Of a DNA stretch of 64,000 nt, positions 54,048 through 62,972 are shown piece by piece. The position numbers and the translations under genes were made by a program. The notes under the pieces are model-generated. The model searched no databases. It was not told where the DNA came from and worked only from the letters and a program-made list of their open reading frames with translations. This DNA is from Altererythrobacter sp. TH136. GTDB lineage: Bacteria; Pseudomonadota; Alphaproteobacteria; Sphingomonadales; Sphingomonadaceae. Within the stretch, counting starts at the first letter, position 1; every line of letters begins with the position of its first letter. Location: the NCBI RefSeq assembly GCF_007065885.1, contig NZ_CP041409.1, forward strand, positions 558,001 to 622,000. The letters run 5' to 3'.

Positions 54048-54899
54048 ATGCGGCTCAACAGGTTCGATCCATCCAGCATCAACGTCCGCGGTGGCGGCGG
54101 CGGTTTCCCCGGCGGCGTGGGCGGAGGCGCCGGTTGCGGCACTATCGTCATCGCGCTGATCGCGGCACTGGTGTTCGGGGTCGATCCGACATCCATGCTC
54201 GGCGGAATGCAGGGCGATGGCGCGGGCACAGTCCAGCAGGGTGATGGGTCTGCGCAATCGGTCGAGCAGCTGTGCACGCAGAACGCTTACGCTACCGAAG
54301 CGTGCAACGCGCTTCAGTCGCTCGACCAGACCTGGGCGCCTGCGTTCCAGGCCGCCAACATCGAGTTTCGCCAGCCCACGCTCAACTTCTACACCGGGGG
54401 CACCCAATCCGGGTGTGGTGGCGCCTCATCCGCCATGGGCCCGTTCTACTGCCCGGCGGACGAAGGTATCTATATCGACACCGGGTTTTACGACCAGATG
54501 CAGCAGCAACTGGGCGCCGGCGGCGACTTTGCCCGCTATTACGTCATGGCGCACGAGTACGGGCACCACATCCAGAAGCTGACGGGGGTGGCTGACGCAA
54601 TCCGCAGTGCGCAAAGCCAGAACCCGCAAGGTGCAAATCAGCTGCAGGTGCGCATGGAGCTTCAGGCCGATTGTTACGCGGGCGTGTGGGCAGGCAAGAA
54701 CCGCAACCTGATCGAGCCCGGCGATTTCGAAGAGGGCATGACCGCGGCGAGCGCTATCGGCGACGACAGGCTGACAGGCGGCCGGGTAAGCTCCGAAAAC
54801 TTCACCCACGGAACCAGTGCCCAGCGCAGCGCGGCCCTGCGCGCCGGGCTGGAAAGCGGCGACGACACCGTGTGCGACCGCTATGTTCAGGTCGGCTGA
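54048..54899 (+). CDS. ypfJ: YpfJ-family putative neutral zinc metallopeptidase
   Basis: 283 residues. The start MRLNRFDPSSINVRGGGGG with its Gly-rich stretch and a membrane helix (GTIVIALIAALVFGV) is family-typical (PF04228). The zinc motif is MAHEYGHHIQKL, with the third ligand probably E in RMELQADCYAGVW. The catalytic domain should face the periplasm. Function is unproven. A small exported-protein gene begins two bases after its stop. Confidence 0.92.
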   Translation: MRLNRFDPSSINVRGGGGGFPGGVGGGAGCGTIVIALIAALVFGVDPTSMLGGMQGDGAGTVQQGDGSAQSVEQLCTQNAYATEACNALQSLDQTWAPAFQAANIEFRQPTLNFYTGGTQSGCGGASSAMGPFYCPADEGIYIDTGFYDQMQQQLGAGGDFARYYVMAHEYGHHIQKLTGVADAIRSAQSQNPQGANQLQVRMELQADCYAGVWAGKNRNLIEPGDFEEGMTAASAIGDDRLTGGRVSSENFTHGTSAQRSAALRAGLESGDDTVCDRYVQVG

Positions 54900-54900
54900 G

Positions 54901-55518
54901 GTGTTGCGAACGCCAATCCTGGCACTCGCCGCGCTGGCGTCTGCTGCCCCGCTAGCGGCGCGCGAGGCGCAGGAGACGGCAATCGGACGCTCTCCCGATG
55001 TCGAGGACGTCGCCATGACGCCGCTCAACGATCTCAATCTGGCGCGGGAGGAGCTTCCGGCCGTGCTCGAGGCGGCCGCCGTCGATCCGTATGCCAGCAC
55101 CGGCCTGACCGACTGCCGCGCCATCGAGGCGGCGATTGCCGACCTCGACCTGACCTTGGGCCCCGACCTTGATGTCTCACGGGTGCAGGGGGATCGGCTG
55201 AGCACGGGGCGCATCGCCAAGAGCGTGGTCGCCTCGTTCATCCCGTTCCGCGGCATCCTGCGTGAGTTGAGCGGCGCGGCGGACCAGGAACGCGCCCTGC
55301 AATCGGCGATCTATGCGGGAGCCATCCGGCGGGGTTACCTGAAGGGCCTGGGCGAGCAAAAAGGCTGCGCCTATCCCGCCCGCCCCGCCTTCACGCGAAC
55401 GGTCGCCGCCAAGCCGGTACCCCGTGGCAGTTCCGATCCCGGCCCGACGGCTGTCGCGGTCGCAGAGCAGACGTCGTTCGTGTCCGAACCCGTAGTGCAA
55501 GCGGTCGGCAAACGCTGA
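54901..55518 (+). CDS. Exported protein of unknown function
   Basis: 205 residues from GTG 54901, two bases after the YpfJ stop, which places a signal peptide (LRTPILALAALASAAPLAA) at the N-terminus; ATG 54883 adds six residues. The mature part is mostly helical with two cysteines (LTDCRAIE, QKGCAYPA) and a possible amphipathic segment (AKSVVASFIPFRGILREL). I do not recognise a domain. Coupling to ypfJ suggests that the two proteins act in the same compartment. Confidence 0.72.
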   Translation: MLRTPILALAALASAAPLAAREAQETAIGRSPDVEDVAMTPLNDLNLAREELPAVLEAAAVDPYASTGLTDCRAIEAAIADLDLTLGPDLDVSRVQGDRLSTGRIAKSVVASFIPFRGILRELSGAADQERALQSAIYAGAIRRGYLKGLGEQKGCAYPARPAFTRTVAAKPVPRGSSDPGPTAVAVAEQTSFVSEPVVQAVGKR

Positions 55519-55557
55519 CGCGGGTGGAAGGCCGCGCGCACCACGGTCAGGGACGGC

Positions 55558-57171
55558 TCAGCGAGTGGCTTGCAGCCGCTCGATCTCATCGTCCAACTGA
55601 TCGAGAATCGTGTCCCGGGTTTCTTCGCTCATGTCGCGCTGACGGGCGATTTGCGCTCGTGCAGCGCGGAGGCCGCTGACTGCGTGAGCTGTCGCCATCC
55701 GGCGGCACATGCTGGCAGCGCGCGTGCCAACCGCTTCCTGGCTGTCGCATTTCACCGCGACCGCCGTAGCACGCGGAGCGACAGCGGCGGCTCGCGCAGC
55801 GCCGGCGGCGGCGTGTGGAGCAACAGCGGAGGCAACACGCGCAGCGCGGCGCGATTCGGCAGTGATCCGATCAACGTCGATTTCCGGGACCACGATCGAC
55901 TGCTCGATCTCTTTACCCAGATGGCTGAGGCGCGCTGCGAGCCCCTCCAGTTCCTTCAAGGAACGCCCATCCATTCGTGTTTCATGGTCGATGCGCGTGA
56001 CCCGGATCTCGCGCCGACGCTGCTGTGCGTCTGAGCTGCGTTGATCCACGCGAACCACGGCGGGTGCGGACGGGGCGACGGCGGCCGCTGGCAACGGCGC
56101 TGCGGGCGGCTGGGGAGCGTCCGGCACCGGGGGAATAGCGTAGGCCGCGGAAAGCGGGGCCGCGGGAGCGTCGGGTGCTTCCGGCGCGATGGGAGCGTCA
56201 GGTGCAGGCGGCGCGGGCGGAGCTGCCGGCGGCAACGGCGGCGCCAACGCTTCGTCGTGCGCATAGCTGATCGAACCGGTCAACGGCACCAGCAGCACGC
56301 TGGCGCCGACAAGCGCCGCGCCCAGGCGGCGGCGGTTCTGGGAAGGAGTGGTCATCGTCAGGTTCCTCAGGCGTTGGACGATCGATTTGTCGCCCAGGAC
56401 GGGACAGGCCATCGGCGCCGCCAAGGCTCCCCGAGGACCGGCTACAGCGGAGGCGATCAACAGCGCGTAGGCGGCCCGGTCGGATGCGCCCCGGTGTTCC
56501 ACAACCCGCACGTCGCACGCCGCCTCCTGATCGCGGCGCATCGCGCGCCACCCCAGCAGCGACAACGGATTGAACCAGTGCAGCGCGAACAGCGGCAGGG
56601 CGAGAAAATTGAACAGGAGGTCGTGCGCGCGGTGGTGCGCAAGCTCGTGCGATAGCGCCAGGTCGCGCGCGCGGCGGTCGGTCCACGCCATGAATCCGGG
56701 GGGCAGCGCGATAACCTTGCTGAACACGCCGAACGCGAGCGGCGAACGGGTTGCGGGCGTCTCGATCAAGCGAATGGAGCTCGTCTGTCCAACGGTCCGC
56801 GCGTCACGGAACAACTCGCGCCGCAGCCGGATGTACGAGGCCAGCCGCAGCACGATGTAACCAACCGCCCCGGCGAGCCACAGCGCACCGATCAAGGCAC
56901 TCCAGTCGAAAGCGGCCGCGCTGGCGACAGGTTCGGGAACCGCTGGCAGTGCGGCGACCGCCATGCTCGCCGGCATAGTCTCGGCCACCGGGGGCGCCGG
57001 TGCGAGCCAGGCGGGCAGGACGATCGGCGGCAGCGCCAGGCGCAGCAGGGGGAGGAACCACAGCGCATAAGCCGCCTTGGCACCGAACTGCCGGGCCACC
57101 GGCCGGCGGATCAGCAGGACCGCGGCGATCAGCACGCCGGTCCACACGAGGGTGTCGAGCAGCCAGCTCAT
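55558..57171 (-). CDS. BlaR1/MecR1-like M56 membrane metallopeptidase
   Basis: 537 residues. Membrane helices near residues 4-22, 35-58, 90-112 and 286-300 bracket a cytoplasmic M56 domain with HELAHH (175-180) and the third ligand in QEAACD. A Pro/Ala/Asp-rich repeat region of about 60 residues (309-371) and a coiled C-terminal part (about 375-537) follow. No penicillin-binding SxxK/KTG domain exists, unlike BlaR1. It overlaps the blaI gene by four bases, so the peptidase presumably controls BlaI stability in response to a different envelope signal. Confidence 0.88.
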   Translation of the reverse strand: MSWLLDTLVWTGVLIAAVLLIRRPVARQFGAKAAYALWFLPLLRLALPPIVLPAWLAPAPPVAETMPASMAVAALPAVPEPVASAAAFDWSALIGALWLAGAVGYIVLRLASYIRLRRELFRDARTVGQTSSIRLIETPATRSPLAFGVFSKVIALPPGFMAWTDRRARDLALSHELAHHRAHDLLFNFLALPLFALHWFNPLSLLGWRAMRRDQEAACDVRVVEHRGASDRAAYALLIASAVAGPRGALAAPMACPVLGDKSIVQRLRNLTMTTPSQNRRRLGAALVGASVLLVPLTGSISYAHDEALAPPLPPAAPPAPPAPDAPIAPEAPDAPAAPLSAAYAIPPVPDAPQPPAAPLPAAAVAPSAPAVVRVDQRSSDAQQRRREIRVTRIDHETRMDGRSLKELEGLAARLSHLGKEIEQSIVVPEIDVDRITAESRRAARVASAVAPHAAAGAARAAAVAPRATAVAVKCDSQEAVGTRAASMCRRMATAHAVSGLRAARAQIARQRDMSEETRDTILDQLDDEIERLQATR

Positions 57172-57557
57172 CGCCGAAGCTCCTTCAACAGCGCTTCGAT
57201 CTCGGTGAGATCCTCCTCTGTCAGCGCTTCGTTCTCCGCGAGATGCGCGATCAGCGGCGCTGCGCGGCCTCCGAACAGGCGCGTGACGAGGCGCTTCGAT
57301 TCGCTGCCCACGTAATCCGCGCGGGCAATGACCGGGGTGTAGAGGAAGCGGCGGCCATCAGGAGTGGTGTCGATCGCGCCCTTGCCCACCAGGCGACCGA
57401 GCAGCGTCTTGACGGTGGGCATCGACCATCCGCGGTCCTCGCAGACCGCGTCGCACACGTCGGCGGCGCTGAGCGGGCTCTTGTCCCACAACGCTTCCAT
57501 CACGGCATGTTCGGCCTCGCTGATGCGTTCAGGTCTCGGGTCGGTCTCGTCACTCAC
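57168..57557 (-). CDS. BlaI/MecI/CopY-family transcriptional repressor
   Basis: 129 residues from GTG 57557 (MSDETDPRPERISEAEHAVMEALW). The winged helix shows SAADVCDAVCEDRGWSMPTVKTLLGRLVGKG, the DNA-binding part of the BlaI family, and a C-terminal dimerisation helix. BlaI repressors are inactivated by cleavage when the paired M56 peptidase is activated. The stop overlaps the start of the BlaR1-like gene. A TTAC-N4-GTAA dyad lies 35 bases upstream. Confidence 0.92.
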   Translation of the reverse strand: MSDETDPRPERISEAEHAVMEALWDKSPLSAADVCDAVCEDRGWSMPTVKTLLGRLVGKGAIDTTPDGRRFLYTPVIARADYVGSESKRLVTRLFGGRAAPLIAHLAENEALTEEDLTEIEALLKELRR

Positions 57558-57591
57558 GGCTATCCTCCCGGCGCCTCGACTCACTCAACGA

Positions 57592-57603
57592 TTACGTGTG
57601 TAA
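57592..57603. promoter_or_regulatory. TTAC-N4-GTAA dyad, candidate BlaI operator
   Basis: TTACGTGTGTAA lies in a short AT-rich island between the divergent blaI and winged-helix regulator genes. The BlaI/CopY family usually binds TACA-N2-TGTA-type dyads; this one keeps the outer TTA/TAA bases and TGTAA on one arm. A second inverted repeat, GCTTGCC-N11-GGCAAGC, follows at 57609-57633. Confidence 0.35.
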
Positions 57604-57718
57604 ATATTGCTTGCCTTTGGGCCGTTGGCAAGCGGAAATGTGTTCGCGCCCTCGCTGTCGACAGCGCGATCGCAAGAGTGGGTGGCAGCGACGGGTTTTT
57701 GCCCTATCCGCACGTGGC

Positions 57719-58768
57719 ATGACCGAGCCTGCGATTTCCTTCGGACCGTTTGTGCTCGATGCGGCCGATCGCCGCCTGCTGCGCGCCGGCGAACCGGTGG
57801 AGGTGTCCGCCCGCTATTTCGATGCCCTTGCCCTGCTGGTGAGCGAAGGCGGGCGGCTGGTCACCAAGGAACGGTTCCACGAGGAGGTTTGGCGCGGCAT
57901 CCCCGTGACGGATGAGGCGCTGACCCAGTGCATCCGCTCGCTGCGGCGCGCCCTCGATGATGACGCCGCCGCCCCCCGATTCATCGAAACCGTTCCGCGG
58001 CATGGTTATCGGTTCATCGCTCCGCTGACCGGAGCGCCGGCACCGGGGCCTGCCGCGCGACATTCCCCGCCGGTCGTGCATGATATCGCGCAGGACACCG
58101 CGGCTGCTGCTTTGGGAGGAGCCAGCGCGGGGATCGTGGGCGGGCTGCTGTACCTCACGCTGGGTCTGATCAGCCCGTCGATGGGCACGGCCTCCACTCT
58201 GCTCGTGCTGGTCAGCATGAACCTGTTGCTCGGACTGGCTGGAGGCGGCGCGGTCGGTCTTGGCGTGTCCTTGATGCGGCGGGGCGGCGACGCCGTGTGG
58301 CGGGCCGCGCTCGGCGGGACGGCGGGCGGCCTGCTGGTCGGCGCGGTGGCTCACATGATCGGCACCGACCTGTTCGAGCTGCTGTTCGGACGCTCACCCG
58401 GCGCGGTGACTGGCGCTGCGGAAGGAGCTGTCATGGGACTGGCCGTAGGCGTGTCCTTCGCAACCGCCATGGGCCTGGGATACGAGCGGCAGGTTCTGGG
58501 CGCGGCGACCGGCCTGCTGTCTGGTGCGATAGCGGGCGTGGCATTGGTGGCGACGGGGGGCAAGCTCATGGCCGGCAGCCTGGCCGAACTGGCGCAGCAA
58601 TTCCCCGACTCCCGCCTTGGAATGGGCCGCGCGGGGGCGATGTTGGCGTCAGCCGGGGAGCCGCAATGGATGATCGCGCTGGCCACTGTGATCGAAGGCG
58701 CGCTGTTCGCCGGGGGCGTGGTCGGCGCCTTGCTCGTCGTGCGCCGCTTGCGGATTAGCGGCCGCTAA
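57719..58768 (+). CDS. Membrane-embedded OmpR-type winged-helix regulator (CadC-like architecture)
   Basis: 349 residues from ATG 57719. The N-terminal 105 residues form a Trans_reg_C winged helix (LLRAGEPVEVSARYFDALALL...VTDEALTQCIRSLRRALDDD...IETVPRHGYRFIA). Instead of a periplasmic sensor domain, the rest is about six Gly- and Ala-rich membrane helices (roughly 128-345) joined by short loops. The protein would read a membrane signal directly. A small membrane-protein gene follows after 90 bases, and three CGCTCA repeats lie in that gap. Confidence 0.85.
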   Translation: MTEPAISFGPFVLDAADRRLLRAGEPVEVSARYFDALALLVSEGGRLVTKERFHEEVWRGIPVTDEALTQCIRSLRRALDDDAAAPRFIETVPRHGYRFIAPLTGAPAPGPAARHSPPVVHDIAQDTAAAALGGASAGIVGGLLYLTLGLISPSMGTASTLLVLVSMNLLLGLAGGGAVGLGVSLMRRGGDAVWRAALGGTAGGLLVGAVAHMIGTDLFELLFGRSPGAVTGAAEGAVMGLAVGVSFATAMGLGYERQVLGAATGLLSGAIAGVALVATGGKLMAGSLAELAQQFPDSRLGMGRAGAMLASAGEPQWMIALATVIEGALFAGGVVGALLVVRRLRISGR

Positions 58769-58784
58769 AGCGCTTTTCAGCGAG

Positions 58785-58810
58785 CGCTCACCTTCCGCTC
58801 ATGACGCTCA
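58785..58810 (+). repeat. Three CGCTCA direct repeats with near-helical spacing
   Basis: CGCTCA occurs at 58785-58790, 58796-58801 and 58805-58810, with starts 11 and 9 bases apart. OmpR/PhoB-type winged helices bind direct repeats with about one-turn spacing, and such a regulator is encoded immediately upstream, so this is a plausible operator for the downstream gene. The motif is short and chance is possible. Confidence 0.35.
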
Positions 58811-58858
58811 CCCCCGCCGCGGCCGATGGCGGGACCTCTTGAAACGGAGTGAGCTGAC

Positions 58859-59407
58859 ATGACCGAATCCACTTTGATGAGCGACCGCACGACCCGCATC
58901 CTGCGTATTGGCGGCTGGGCGACCGCAGGCCTGCTGCTGACAGTGCCCGCCATCGCCATGCAATTTCCCGATTCTGGTGTGCACTGGACGGTCAGCGACT
59001 TCGTCTTCGCCGCCGTCATCTTCGGCTTGATCGGCGGCCTGTTCGAACTCGCGGCGCGGGCCAGCCGCAACATCGCCTATCGCGCGGCGGTGGTGGTGGC
59101 GGTGGCTTGCGGGTTCCTCCAGCTGTGGATCACGGTTGCGGTGGGCATCATCGGCAGCGAGGACGATCCCGCCAACTGGACTTACATCGCGATGGTGATC
59201 GCGGCTCTCAGCGCGGCGATCGTCGCGGGAAGCGCGCGCAATCTGGCATGGGCGATGCGCTTCATGGCCGTGCTGCAGCTAGCCTTCCTCGCGCTGCATC
59301 TGATCGAGGGACACTTCACCGCGGTCATCGACCTGTTCTTCACCGCGCTGTGGGTGCTGTCGTCCCGCCTGTTCGCCCGCGCTGCGGCGCAAGCCAACGC
59401 AGCCTAG
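58859..59407 (+). CDS. Small integral membrane protein of unknown function
   Basis: 182 residues with about five membrane helices (near 20-37, 45-65, 75-98, 106-124 and 130-170). A GGAG ribosome site lies nine bases before the ATG. No domain is recognised. It is likely cotranscribed with, or controlled by, the preceding winged-helix regulator. Its TAG stop overlaps the TAG stop of the convergent lipoprotein gene in CTAG (59404-59407). Confidence 0.78.
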   Translation: MTESTLMSDRTTRILRIGGWATAGLLLTVPAIAMQFPDSGVHWTVSDFVFAAVIFGLIGGLFELAARASRNIAYRAAVVVAVACGFLQLWITVAVGIIGSEDDPANWTYIAMVIAALSAAIVAGSARNLAWAMRFMAVLQLAFLALHLIEGHFTAVIDLFFTALWVLSSRLFARAAAQANAA

Positions 59408-60276
59408 CATACCTCCGCGGTATGCTGCGGGATCGGCCCGGCTGGCACCCGTGTGGGCGACATCCAGAACGGATCGCCGGCCAGCCGATGCCGATCCCCG
59501 TAAGCCGCGCCGAGTGCCGCGTAGAGCGCCGGGTCGTACTCGGCCAGATCGCTGTGGTTGAGGATGATGCGACCGCCGAACGCCGCCAGCTTGTTGGAAT
59601 TGAACCAGAACTGGGTGCCTTCCGCCCAGTATTCATCGACCGTGGTGGAGGCGTATTCGTCCTTCCACCGCCCCGCCGACCGCGCGTCGGCGAACGCGGC
59701 ATCCACATGCGCGGACAGCACCGGGTCGATCGCGCGAATGGCGGCGAGGACATTGTGCCCAAATTCGTGAACCAGGATCGTCTCGCCGTAATATCGGCTT
59801 GACCGTAGTCCGAGGACATCCTCGGCGGCGGCGCTCGTCAGCGGGCCGGCCATCCCCCGCGCACGCGCGTTCCAGTATTCCCGATCGGTCAGAGCGCCGA
59901 CCCGCGTGTCGTAATGCTTGCGTTCGCACTGGGTCAGCCGCGGGTCGGAGCGGTCGGGGCGGGTCCAGCCCGCCTGCTCCGGCAAGTCGGTCGTCGCCTC
60001 GCTTTCCGCCATGATCGCCACGCGATAGCCGTTGGCCACCAGCCACCGCGCCAGGTCGGGCCGGTGGGCGAGCATCTGCCGGATCAGCCCTGCCGCGCGC
60101 TCGAGCGCCGCTGCCGGCACCGCGTTCGATCCGATCACGGGAATGCCGCCAGCGTCGATGCGCTGGGCATAGAAGGGGTGCAGCCGGACAGACGGCCGCG
60201 GCCCGGTGTCAACCGACGCGCATCCGGTCAACACGGCCAGCGCGCCGCCGAGCAGCCAGCCGGCGCGTCGCCCCAC
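59404..60276 (-). CDS. Zincin-like lipoprotein (putative metallopeptidase)
   Basis: 290 residues from GTG 60276, the first usable start after the sdhA stop. The signal ends in a lipobox (AVLTGC). A zinc motif HEFGHNVLAAI and a later STTVDEYWAEGTQFWFN segment, whose Glu could be the third ligand, suggest a gluzincin-type metallopeptidase. No named family is certain. It occupies the position directly after sdhA where sdhB is usually found. Confidence 0.72.
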   Translation of the reverse strand: MGRRAGWLLGGALAVLTGCASVDTGPRPSVRLHPFYAQRIDAGGIPVIGSNAVPAAALERAAGLIRQMLAHRPDLARWLVANGYRVAIMAESEATTDLPEQAGWTRPDRSDPRLTQCERKHYDTRVGALTDREYWNARARGMAGPLTSAAAEDVLGLRSSRYYGETILVHEFGHNVLAAIRAIDPVLSAHVDAAFADARSAGRWKDEYASTTVDEYWAEGTQFWFNSNKLAAFGGRIILNHSDLAEYDPALYAALGAAYGDRHRLAGDPFWMSPTRVPAGPIPQHTAEVC

Positions 60277-60287
60277 GAAAGGTACCG

Positions 60288-62096
60288 TCAGTACACCCGC
60301 TTCTTGGGCTTGATGTACTCCACGTCGTCGGTGAGGGTGTACTCGTGCACGGGGCGGTAATCGATCCTGACCGAGCCGCCGGTGCCGCCCCAGCCGGTGA
60401 ACCAGCTGGCGGTGTGCTTCATCCAGCCCGCATCGTCGCGCTCGGGGAAATCCTCGTGCGCGTGGGCGCCTCGGCTTTCCTTGCGGTTGTAGGCGCTCGC
60501 CATCGTGACGTTCGCCTGGGCGATCAGGTTGTCGAGTTCCAGCGTCTCGATCAGGTCGCTGTTCCAGATCAGCGACCGGTCGGTGACCGCGATATCCTGC
60601 ATCGAGCGATAAATCGTCTCGAGCTGCTCGACGCCTTCCTTCATCAATTCGTCGGTGCGGAACACCGCGGCATGACGGCTCATCGCCTGCTGCATGTTCT
60701 TGCGGATCGTCGCGGTAGGGGTGCCCCCGCTGGCATTGCGGAAGTGGTCGAGCCGGGTGAGCGCGAGGTCCGCGCTGTCCTTGGGCAGCTCCTCGAACGC
60801 GGTTCCGGGGGTGATCAGCTCCTTCAGCCGGTGCCCGGTCGCACGGCCGAACACCACTAGGTCGATAAGCGAGTTGGAGCCCAAGCGATTGGCGCCGTGC
60901 ACCGAAACGCACGCCGCTTCGCCAACCGCGAACAGTCCGGGGACCACTGTGTCGGCGTTACCGTCGGCGCCGATCGTCACGACCTCCCCGTGATAGTTAC
61001 AGGGGATGCCGCCCATGTTGTAGTGCACCGTCGGCACCACCGGGAGCGGCTGGCGCGTCAGGTCGACACCGGCGAAAATCTTGCCGCTCTCGGTAATGCC
61101 GGGCAGCCGATCGGCCAGGATCTTGGGATCGATGTGGTCGAGGTGGAGATAGATGTGGTCCTTGTTCGGACCCACACCGCGACCTTCGCGGATTTCTAGG
61201 GCCATCGAACGGCTGACGACGTCGCGGCTGGCGAGGTCTTTCGCGCTAGGCGCATAGCGCTCCATGAAGCGCTCGCCCTCGGAATTGGTGAGGTACCCGC
61301 CCTCGCCCCGAGCGCCTTCGGTGATCAGCACGCCCGCGCCGTAGATGCCGGTCGGGTGGAACTGGACGAACTCCATGTCCTGCATCGGCAGGCCGGCGCG
61401 CAGGACCATGCCGCCGCCGTCGCCGGTGCAGGTGTGCGCGCTGGTGGCGGTGTAATAGCAGCGGCCATAGCCCCCGGTCGCCAGCACCACCGCCTTGGCG
61501 CGGAAGCGGTGGATCGAGCCATCGTCCATGCACAGCGCGATGACGCCGACGCACTTGCCGCCGTCCATGATCAGGTCGATCGCGAAGTATTCGATGAAGA
61601 AGTCCGCGTCGTGCTTCAGGCTCTGCTGGTAGAGCGCGTGGAGCATCGCGTGCCCGGTCCGGTCGGCCGCGGCAGCGGTGCGCTGGACCGGCGGACCTTC
61701 GCCCATGTTCTGCATGTGGCCGCCGAACGGGCGCTGGTAGATCGTCCCGTCCTCGTTACGGCTGAACGGCACGCCGGCGTGCTCCAGCTCGTACACCGCC
61801 TGCGGCGCCTCGCGCACCATGTACTCGATCGCGTCCTGGTCGCCGAGCCAGTCGGACCCCTTGACGGTGTCGTACATGTGCCACGTCCAGTGATCCGGCG
61901 TGTTGTTGCCCAGGCTGGCAGCAATGCCGCCCTGCGCCGCCACGGTGTGCGAGCGGGTGGGGAATACCTTGGTGATGCACGCGGTGCGCAGTCCCGCTTC
62001 GCCGGCGCCCATCGTGGCGCGCAGGCCCGATCCGCCGGCACCGACGACGACGACATCGTAGGTGTGGTCAATAATCTTGTAAGCTGCGGTCGCCAT
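60288..62096 (-). CDS. sdhA: Succinate dehydrogenase flavoprotein subunit
   Basis: 602 residues. Begins [28 protein letters not shown] (FAD-binding), with the covalent-FAD histidine in [14 protein letters not shown]. The substrate region includes RRFGG-like [40 protein letters not shown] and [18 protein letters not shown]. Forms the catalytic dimer with SdhB. The start overlaps the sdhD stop by one base. sdhB is not in the window. The C-terminus ends VKKRVY-like, as usual. Confidence 0.96.
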   Translation of the reverse strand: MATAAYKIIDHTYDVVVVGAGGSGLRATMGAGEAGLRTACITKVFPTRSHTVAAQGGIAASLGNNTPDHWTWHMYDTVKGSDWLGDQDAIEYMVREAPQAVYELEHAGVPFSRNEDGTIYQRPFGGHMQNMGEGPPVQRTAAAADRTGHAMLHALYQQSLKHDADFFIEYFAIDLIMDGGKCVGVIALCMDDGSIHRFRAKAVVLATGGYGRCYYTATSAHTCTGDGGGMVLRAGLPMQDMEFVQFHPTGIYGAGVLITEGARGEGGYLTNSEGERFMERYAPSAKDLASRDVVSRSMALEIREGRGVGPNKDHIYLHLDHIDPKILADRLPGITESGKIFAGVDLTRQPLPVVPTVHYNMGGIPCNYHGEVVTIGADGNADTVVPGLFAVGEAACVSVHGANRLGSNSLIDLVVFGRATGHRLKELITPGTAFEELPKDSADLALTRLDHFRNASGGTPTATIRKNMQQAMSRHAAVFRTDELMKEGVEQLETIYRSMQDIAVTDRSLIWNSDLIETLELDNLIAQANVTMASAYNRKESRGAHAHEDFPERDDAGWMKHTASWFTGWGGTGGSVRIDYRPVHEYTLTDDVEYIKPKKRVY

Positions 62097-62482
62097 CAGG
62101 CGGCTCCTGACAGGGCGAGGCGGATGATGCTGAGGACGCCGAGACCGGCGCCCACGACGGCGAGGATGTTCAGCACGATGGAGATCGCTAGGTGGTTGCC
62201 GGCGTCGTGGACATAATCGTCCACCAGGATCTGCAGGCCGTGGCGCGCGTGCCAGAACACGTTGGGCACCCACAGCGCCAGCACGAGTGCGGGCAGCGGG
62301 CTGGCGACCCAGTCCTTCATCGCCGCAAAGTCATGGCTCGGCAGCAGTGCCAGGCCGAACGCCAGGAACAGGCCGCCGAGAATATTGCCGATCGCGGTGA
62401 AGCGCTGGATCAGCCAGTGGTGCGCGCCGGTCCGCGCGGAGCCCAGTCCGCGTACCCGGCCGAGTTCGGTTCCATCACCCAT
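62096..62482 (-). CDS. sdhD: Succinate dehydrogenase membrane anchor subunit
   Basis: 128 residues with three membrane helices. The segment [20 protein letters not shown] and the [17 protein letters not shown] segment, which holds the heme/quinone-side histidine and Asp-Tyr, are typical for alphaproteobacterial SdhD. It lies between sdhC and sdhA, with 11 bases after the sdhC stop. Anchors the dehydrogenase and helps bind ubiquinone. Confidence 0.92.
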   Translation of the reverse strand: MGDGTELGRVRGLGSARTGAHHWLIQRFTAIGNILGGLFLAFGLALLPSHDFAAMKDWVASPLPALVLALWVPNVFWHARHGLQILVDDYVHDAGNHLAISIVLNILAVVGAGLGVLSIIRLALSGAA

Positions 62483-62493
62483 CGATCAGTTCC

Positions 62494-62874
62494 TCAGCGG
62501 GTCAAGACCAGGGCCCAGAAGACCACGGTCAGCAGGAGACCGATCGCCGGCGTCAGCCACGACCAGGTCTTGTTGGTGCCAAGTTCGTAACCCGAGCCGA
62601 TGTCGAGCACGAAGTGACGGATGCCGCTCGCCAGGTGGCTGAAGTACGCCCACGACAGGCCGATCAGAATGATCTGGCCGATGATGGAATCGGCCGCGGC
62701 CTGGAAGGTGGCATAGCTTTCGCCGCCGCTCGCCAACGCGGCGAGCCACCACACCAGGATGGGCAGGCCCAGCAGCGCCATGCCGTCGCCGGTGACGCGG
62801 TGGAGGATGGATACCGCCATGTGCGGCCCCCATCTCCAGATCTGCAGGTGCGGTGCTATCGGGCGATTGGCCAT
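62494..62874 (-). CDS. sdhC: Succinate dehydrogenase cytochrome b556 subunit
   Basis: 126 residues, three membrane helices. SILHRVTGDGMALLG is the SdhC signature (quinone-site Ser/Arg), and HLASGIRHFVLDIG holds the heme-ligand histidine. First gene of sdhC-sdhD-sdhA. The divergent SDR begins 98 bases away. Confidence 0.93.
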   Translation of the reverse strand: MANRPIAPHLQIWRWGPHMAVSILHRVTGDGMALLGLPILVWWLAALASGGESYATFQAAADSIIGQIILIGLSWAYFSHLASGIRHFVLDIGSGYELGTNKTWSWLTPAIGLLLTVVFWALVLTR

Positions 62875-62972
62875 CGAGAAGTCCGTCGGTTGAAGTGCGC
62901 CCTCCCCTTAACGTCTTGGCTTGGTCGCGCAAGCGCTCGACATGCAACCGATGATGCGGAAAAGGGGCCGGT

